From Eleginops maclovinus (lineage: Eukaryota; Chordata; Actinopteri; Perciformes; Eleginopidae), in assembly GCF_036324505.1 (NCBI RefSeq), contig NC_086363.1, positions 7,989,155 through 8,053,154 of the forward strand: a stretch of 64,000 nt of DNA. Direction: 5' to 3'. Of the stretch, positions 32,841 through 64,000 are shown piece after piece. The position numbers and the translations under genes were made by a program. A model generated the notes under the pieces. That model was not told the origin of the DNA. It was given only the letters and a program-made list of their open reading frames with translations, and made no database searches. Each line of letters begins with the position of its first letter. The first letter of the stretch is position 1.

Positions 32841-34307
32841 TCAGGTGCACGTTTCCTGATATGCTCTAATAATGCTCTCATAGGCTGGAGGAGGGGTCTG
32901 TGTAGCGTGGAAACCCCTCAGGCCATTGTTCCCCCAAAATGACTCGGGTCTGAGTGGGGTGGCAGCCGGCTGAGCTGCTGTTTGAGCTGATCCAGTTGAC
33001 GTGGTCAGAGTTGGTGTACGAGGCAGTGTGGTCTGGCTCCCCTCCTCTGCCTCCCTTGCGATTTGGCTGCATTGGAGGAGAGGGTGAAAGGTGGAGGCCC
33101 TGAAGCTGGATTTGTGCCCCAGTGGGTCAAGGTGGTCCGGGGAGGAGGTCTGGCGGTGGAAGCTGAAAGCAGCACTGACCAAACTGTTGTTGCTACGCCG
33201 GTCATAGCTGCTGTTGCGGTTAAAACCTGGGCGGTTGCGGGAAGACGTGCGTGATTGGCGAGGAGGACGGCGGGTGATGCTTGCAGAGCCTGCTCTGCGT
33301 CGGGACATCCAGGTCAAAATCACATAAACCAAGGCCCCCAAGACCAGGCCCACAGCAATGGACACACAGAAAGCTATGATCAGAGGGACTGTAAAGAGAA
33401 AAACAATTGTCAAAAAGGATATTTTATGATCTATGCTTCAGTATAAAGCTAAACAACTTCTCTATTTAATTTGCTTTTTAAATTTCTTCTACCCAACTAA
33501 CTTATACACTTTTCAGGTTAACTTTTGAAGACAAGAGTTTAATAATAGCTATGCAATATATAAAATGCAAGGAATTCTAACTAGAATCTATGCGTTTACC
33601 GAGATTACAAAAAGCATCTGGAGGATTGCCAACAGTGTCTTGCAAGATGGTGCCCCTTGACAAAACAACAGGCTTTCCTCCTTTATGTTTACCGGAACAT
33701 TTGGGGAAAACAAACCAGTTGCATTTCATTCAGAGAAAAAAAGGACAGATTTTTTTGTTCATTGCTTCTCTGACTTAGAAGCAGTAGTACCAACATAAGC
33801 GTGCTTGAGAGAAAAGAGAGAATGCAGCAGCTAAGACATATCCTTTGGATCGCTGCCAGAAAAAACAAATCAATTTCCTCTCAATACAGTTAAGCATTAA
33901 AAAACTGAGCAAGCTTTGCTACCATTTCATATTTCCACAGTAGTTTTTTTCTCTTACTTTGGAAAGGGGAAGGAGACACTGGTGAAAAGTCATCTGGAAA
34001 TGACATTTCAGAAACTGAGGAAAAAACACTGACAAAACATGTCGGGAGGACCTTTATAGATTTCGAGTGAGTAGCAAAAAGTTTAGTTCTGATTTGTTTT
34101 AATGAAGTGATCTTCAAAGGAAATCAGGCCCACATATTGTATCTATTTCCGAGTTAATTAAAGCTTGAATTCCCGAGAGAACAACAATGCCAATCATGGA
34201 GACCACATCAGAAAGACCAGCCTAAAGGGAAGGGAAGTTAGAAAAAACTCACCGGCATCAAAGGACTGAAGTATTTCCAGAAAGAGACTTGTGTTGTTCT
34301 CTGCCAT
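32841..34307 (-). CDS. myct1: MYC target protein 1 (2 coding exons)
   Basis: MYCT1 is a single-pass membrane protein enriched in endothelial and haematopoietic stem cells; in mammals it is linked to angiogenesis and to control of endocytosis in stem cells. Exon 1 is 34307-34253 (MAENNTSLFLEILQSFDA), exon 2 is 33388-32841; 603 nt, 200 aa. The extracellular N-terminus has an NNTS glycosylation site. One helix at about residues 19-42 (IAFCVSIAVGLVLGALVYVI) is followed by a basic stop-transfer SRRR. The cytoplasmic tail has the family signatures YDRRSNNSLVSAAFSF, KSSFRASTFHPLLQC and the PPPAYESIIRA motif near the C-terminus, a PY-type site. It is divergent from syne1, as in human. Confidence 0.93.
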
Positions 34308-35474
34308 GACTCCGAGAAGAAAAAGAGAGACTGGTTCTCAAATCAGTCCGTCTTTTACTCTCCCTTCTCCCTTCTCCTCTTCTTCTGTCAACTCCTGACT
34401 GTCGCTCTAACTTCTGATGGGTATTCCTGTCTTTCTGGCTCCCCTCTTTCCTGTTCTCTAACTTTCTCCCTCTCTCGTACTTCGCTCACTTTCTCTGTCA
34501 GTATGTCTGTCTCCCTCAGAGGGAGACTCAGCCCAGAGGCACACAGGACTGGCGGCTAACCCTGGCAGTAGTCTTGTTTATGGAAGCGGAAAAACGACAC
34601 TGTCACATTTCCTGCTTTTCTGCTTGAAATTAGCAACAGGAGTGGCTTATCTGTCCAGGACAGAGATCCTGGAGGTGGGGAGACGGGGTGTTGCTATAAT
34701 CACTTCCTCTCCCATCATTTCCTTCAGGTTGATTAATGTAGAAGGGTAACAGCCCAGCGCCATAAGACTCAGTACTTCAGCTTTCACCATAGGAAACTAA
34801 GTCCACCACAATCCCCAATATTTTTCTTCCTTTCAGAAATGATAAATATTTCACTCTAATATTTTTTCCTTCCACAACAGAGACCACAGGCGACAGTTTG
34901 GCAGTAACAGGCCTGAAACCACAGTTGGATTTGATGGTGGCAAATGCAATACTGTAAGTGCTTTTTAAAACTCAGTTGTAGTTATGCAAAAAATGACATT
35001 ACCGCCTGCCTGTTGTGATTTCCAGCGTCTTTATTATTAAGCTCAGTCTTTCCACACTGTCTGCCAGGTCAGCGGTGCCTGCATTGGACGTCTGGTCTTT
35101 TCTCAGTGCAAGAGTTCCAGTAAAAACATTGTAGTTTGATAAGACAGAAAAGCCTATGTTACTCATTCTTGATCCCACAATCAGCATTGTTTTAATCCCT
35201 TTCCGAGCTAAATCTGCAAGATCATCAGTACAGTCAGAGGGAAGGATGCAAGAACTCATATTGTATGCATTTAATGTACACCAGCCCCTATTGCCCCATC
35301 AGCTTTTGGTTTGCTTCCCATCGGTGATAAATAAACCATTATTTACTGGAAACCAGTTAATGTTGTCCAGTAAGATGTATCATTTTTAGATGTTGAGAAA
35401 GATGTTGTGAGTTCATTATGAGTCAAGTCAAAGTTTATTATAGGCCAATATAACAAAGCATGCCTCAAAGGGCT

Positions 35475-35524
<50 letters not shown>

Positions 35525-38500
35525 CCCGACCAAATCTTGAACTTCCTTTAACTGTTGACTGCCGTAAAGCCTGTCCTAAATAAAAACACCCATAGCACTG
35601 CTGAATGGTATGCGTAGCCATTGTGTTCTGCAATAGAGTAATTGGAGAGTTATGTGCTGGTCAGAGGGACATTTTGAGGTTTATAGCTTAAGTTCAAGAC
35701 CTTATCAAAGTATCATTGGCCAGAATGACGAGGGAATGATAGTGTGCAGCCTTAACATTCACTTTCTGTAAGAGTTTCAATCAGTAATGTAAGAGGCATT
35801 GAAGAGGCATAAACTACAATATTGCAGCGTTTAAAATCACACAGAACAATGATGACATTTATAAAATGAATGATAAATATCTTATCAATACCGACAGTAG
35901 CTTCTAAAATTCTGACATTCTGGTGCATAAAATAAGATACTGTATTATAGTAGTGATATGGGATACGTGATATGCTATTCGATCTGTTTTGCAATGATGA
36001 TTCTACAATATTCTGATACCAGTCTCCCCTATGCGTTCCTTTTTATTCCCTCCATGACCAGTAGATGGAGTAGTACCCCAGGATAACTTCACAGCCCATT
36101 TTACTGTCATGTGCCCTGAACGCCTCAGAGTGCAGGTCAACTCCCAACCTGTCCATTAAACATGCAAACTAGCTTGTTTTAAATAATCCATATAGTGTCC
36201 AGGTGAATCTCATAATTAAAATGCAAACTGATTTTATTAATGTGTAATACAGGGTGTGTGTTGGGCTACACACTGATTATCACATACATACTTTACGTCA
36301 TCCTCAACATCTTCATCCCACAGATTTGAAATCACATTTCTAAGAAAACATAGCAATGAAAATTAGTGTCTGATATTTTAAGGCAGGGATTTGATATATA
36401 TTTTGAACAATTTGCAACTTTTTTCCAATTTAAAACTATGAAAAGGGTTTGCAAGTTAAATCTGCATCTGTCTTTGGTTCCTTCAGTATAACTTTTTAAT
36501 GTCGCTTGTTACTAAAAAGACATGTCGCCTTTTTTTTAAGAACACATTTGTCATTTTTTGCAGTACATGAAATCGAGTTTCAGAACAGTATTTCCCTCTT
36601 TGGACTTATCGAGATTTTGACATGCAGGTTACAACAAACTTTGTAATGAGATTTTAGAAAACCGCTGACTACGCATGAAAGAGATTACCACACTGCCTTG
36701 GTCCCAGCTCTCTGCCTGTGCAATGATTAGATACGGGTAGATAATGGGTCTAAACGGGGAAATGCCTGGCTACTGCAGGAAGATTTCCTATTGACCCCTT
36801 TGTCTCCGCTCTCTGCTCCCATCCACTGCAGCAGCGTCTGCTCTCTCTTTTGCTGAATCTCTTTGGTCCTGGCGGTAGAGGTCACCTCCAGCCGAGCTGT
36901 GTATAAATGCAGGAATCAGCAGTCCGTGTGTGCTGCAGTGTACCTGGGCTATCCAACTAAATCCTGCAATTTATCACAGTGGCAAGTCAAACAGCTGGTT
37001 CAGACTATGTAACCATATGGTTGGTTTTTTATTTATATTTGTTAGGATGAAGTGCTTCTTACTGACTGTTTTAAGGTACCGCTCACAAAGTAGTAGATTT
37101 TTCTGTGTTTTTACAATGACCTTTGGATAGGCAGGTGATTTGATATTAATTATATTTATGGCATATTCTGGCCTTAACATTTTGTCATGTGTATTGCGTA
37201 AAAAGTGTATTTTGCGGTACGGTTTTCCAACAAACCCAATCGACCAACCCAGTTGCCTGCTTTTGAAAATAAGAGTCTTTTCATCTTCACTAATTCCTAA
37301 ACCTACCTCACTCCTTATTACACAACATTTTGGCTAGATTGTTTTTCCCCTAGTAAACATACCGTTTTCTCAGTCACTAAAGACAAATGATGAACAACAG
37401 AGCTTCAAAAGTGAGGCTGGAAAGAGGAAATCTGAATTCACAAATATTTTGTAGAGAGGATCTCTGTTGTCTTAAAGATTCACAGCCATAAAATCACCAT
37501 AATGCCGTCAACGTAAAGTCATTCCTTAAATTAGACCCAGAATCAGATTGGACTACACTGTCCTCACATCGAGATTGAATTCTACATGCATTACATCTGT
37601 GCGTTTTCCTTGTCATTCATCCACCATAATTGAGCTGAAGATGCGCAATCAATAATAATTTATCAGCTTTTATGTTTGTCATGCCCACTCCTCTGTGTCT
37701 CACTTTGTTGAATGAGGCTGAGGCCGGAGCAGTGCAGCTCCCCTTTCCTCTCCACTAAGAGCTCTCCCGAGATGATGATGAAAGGACTTGTCTAATGGGA
37801 TTACACATCGCGATAAGTGCTCGGAGCCCGGTGGTTCATCACACCTCCCTTTTGCATTTCAGAAGGTGGCATTGATCTGCTTTGTAGTTGCATATTTCGG
37901 ATATGGACTTATGGATAGATGTTTTATTGGCAGGGCTGTGTTTAATCAATTGCTACTTGTATCATTATTGTGTCTTCACATTTCATTTTGAAGATAGAAT
38001 CCACTTTTTTAAGGCAGGATATGAACTAGTAAATCATCTTAAACCATCCTTTGTCCATAAATAATGAGCAAAGGAGAAACTCAACTTTTAGAGCATGCAA
38101 GGTGACTTCTTTAAATCACAAGGACAGATTCTGAGGGACAGCTGGAAGCCATACATTCAAATACAACAATTTATTTTAGTTATACTTTAATATTTCCTCA
38201 GTTTAGTAATTAATTACATCATGATTGGGTCCAGGGAACCAAAGTCATCATCATTTTACAGTTAATTCAAATAATAACAAATAAAAAAAGATTGTCACGT
38301 ACTAGTGCTCTAATTTAGTCACAAGAAATTGTTACTGTGATTTCTGTTTTAGGGTGGATTTGACTTTGAGCATAGTAAAGATGACTCCTTTTTCTGAATT
38401 CACATCAAGTACAAAATGTATTGCTGCCATCAGAAGCAAGGTTTCTACTGCAGCACATTCTGTCCTCTCTTCTTCCAGTGTTGTATCTCTCACTTGCTGA

Positions 38501-38958
38501 CAAACACTTTTTCTCCCTTTCACCCAGACAACACAAATCTCTTGCAGTGGCACCGGCTGGCACCAGAAGATACCTGGCACGCTATTGGTCCTGATGTCCC
38601 AGTGAAAATGAAAGAGCTATGCCTTTTGATTGGACAGCAGGTGGCAGTGCATGCAGACCAGGAAGCTGTCTTGTCTGCAGAACTAAGAGGCTCAGGCATA
38701 CTGTACAGGACTGCTTGCATACACATACTGTATGCGCTTACATCATCATCGGGGGAGGAGCTTCTCTGAGTGTGAGGATTGCAGACTGCTACTGCAACAA
38801 GGATGACTTGAAAATAAAAACAGAGCAGCATGGACAAGATTCAGCCTGGATATACTGCAGTAAGTGTGAAAACACAAGAACTCAGCACTCAGATTCCCAG
38901 CATGAGAGCATTACCAGGTTGACGCACAAGAGTTTGGACGTGACCTCGGGACAGCAGC
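34308..38958. other. Intergenic region between divergent myct1 and syne1
   Basis: 34308-34560 is probably the myct1 5' UTR/promoter, with long CT-rich runs. A TATAAATG box at about 36902-36909 in a GC-richer context is an isolated core-promoter candidate. 38400-38958 probably contains syne1 5' UTR. A (GA)n tract lies at 35474-35521. No other coding exon is supported. Confidence 0.45.
35474..35521. repeat. (GA)n microsatellite
   Basis: About 48 bp of nearly pure AG/GA dinucleotide repeat. Confidence 0.9.
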
Positions 38959-63736
<24,778 letters not shown>

Positions 63737-64000
63737 GTAGGTTAAAGGAGTAACTTCGAGGTCCCAGGGGCAGGTTTTCCATCATTTTCTGCAGTTCAAT
63801 GCAATTAGCACCCATGCCGGTTCATGGTTTCCATATAAATGTGATTATGGTTTATTTATTTTTCTACTATTGGATTACAGTAGAACTGCCTACTGTACAG
63901 CGTATGGATGAGATTAAACATTGTTTTTTTCCCATGTCAAAGCTGAGCCTTTGGAGTAAATATTGGCTCTTTATCATACCTGATGTGATATTCCTGCCGT

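Noticed and set aside
32841..33413. myct1 read as a single-exon 190-aa ORF starting MTIVFLF
   Set aside because: A tttacag acceptor precedes PLIIAFC, and an in-phase first exon with a glycosylated N-terminus lies at 34253-34307. The first residues of the ORF are intron.
34999..35259. 86-aa minus-strand frame with a vaguely vWA-like look (DDLADLARKGIKTMLIVGS)
   Set aside because: No supporting exons, splice context or clear family match. It could be decayed coding DNA, but I cannot support it.
38416..38950. Open frames of 117-136 aa on the plus strand and 105 aa on the minus strand
   Set aside because: Low-information composition in the wrong frame. The real feature here is the syne1 first exon at 38959, in another frame.

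Overview
The window is vertebrate nuclear DNA, almost certainly from a ray-finned (probably percomorph) fish. Genes have many short exons and compact introns, there are long TG/CA microsatellites, several interspersed repeats of familiar teleost type occur, and the proteins are clear orthologues of human chromosome 6q25 genes. Exon models below were built by hand from splice sites, reading phase and remembered family sequence. The four complete non-SYNE1 genes give uninterrupted frames of family-typical length: 482, 113, 71 and 644 aa.

Layout. (1) 1.35-6.9 kb: tmem181 (+), 17 coding exons including an apparent U12-type AT-AC intron. (2) 6.9-8.5 kb: dynlt1 (-), tail to tail with tmem181, the two poly(A) signals lying about 20 bp apart. 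(3) 10.3-20.8 kb: a tandem array of spliceosomal RNA genes, with seven U2 (one cut by a 500-N gap), four U1, three U1 5'-end fragments and two copies of a truncated ZCCHC3-like/gag-like ORF, arranged as a higher-order repeat of about 4.77 kb. snRNA-type promoters (PSE, ZNF143-like site), 3' boxes, and a CTCF plus RFX motif pair recur in it. (4) 21.9-22.5 kb: a foldback/MITE-like element with near-identical 120-bp inverted arms. (5) 23.05-23.45 kb gtf2h5 (-) and 24.9-30.4 kb serac1 (-, 16 coding exons). (6) 32.8-34.3 kb myct1 (-, two exons). (7) 38.96 kb to the right edge: the 5' end of syne1 (+), covering the actin-binding calponin-homology pair, with two alternative first coding exons about 10.4 kb apart and a conserved-looking 21-nt microexon.

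The most unusual part is the U1/U2 array. It mixes major-spliceosome RNA genes with what looks like the 5' part of a retroelement fused to a U1 fragment, and it occupies the place where TULP4 lies in mammals. The host genes are otherwise ordinary cellular genes: a membrane protein, a dynein light chain, a TFIIH subunit, a mitochondria-associated lipid remodelling enzyme, an endothelial membrane protein and a nuclear-envelope linker. Nothing suggests they form a joint pathway.
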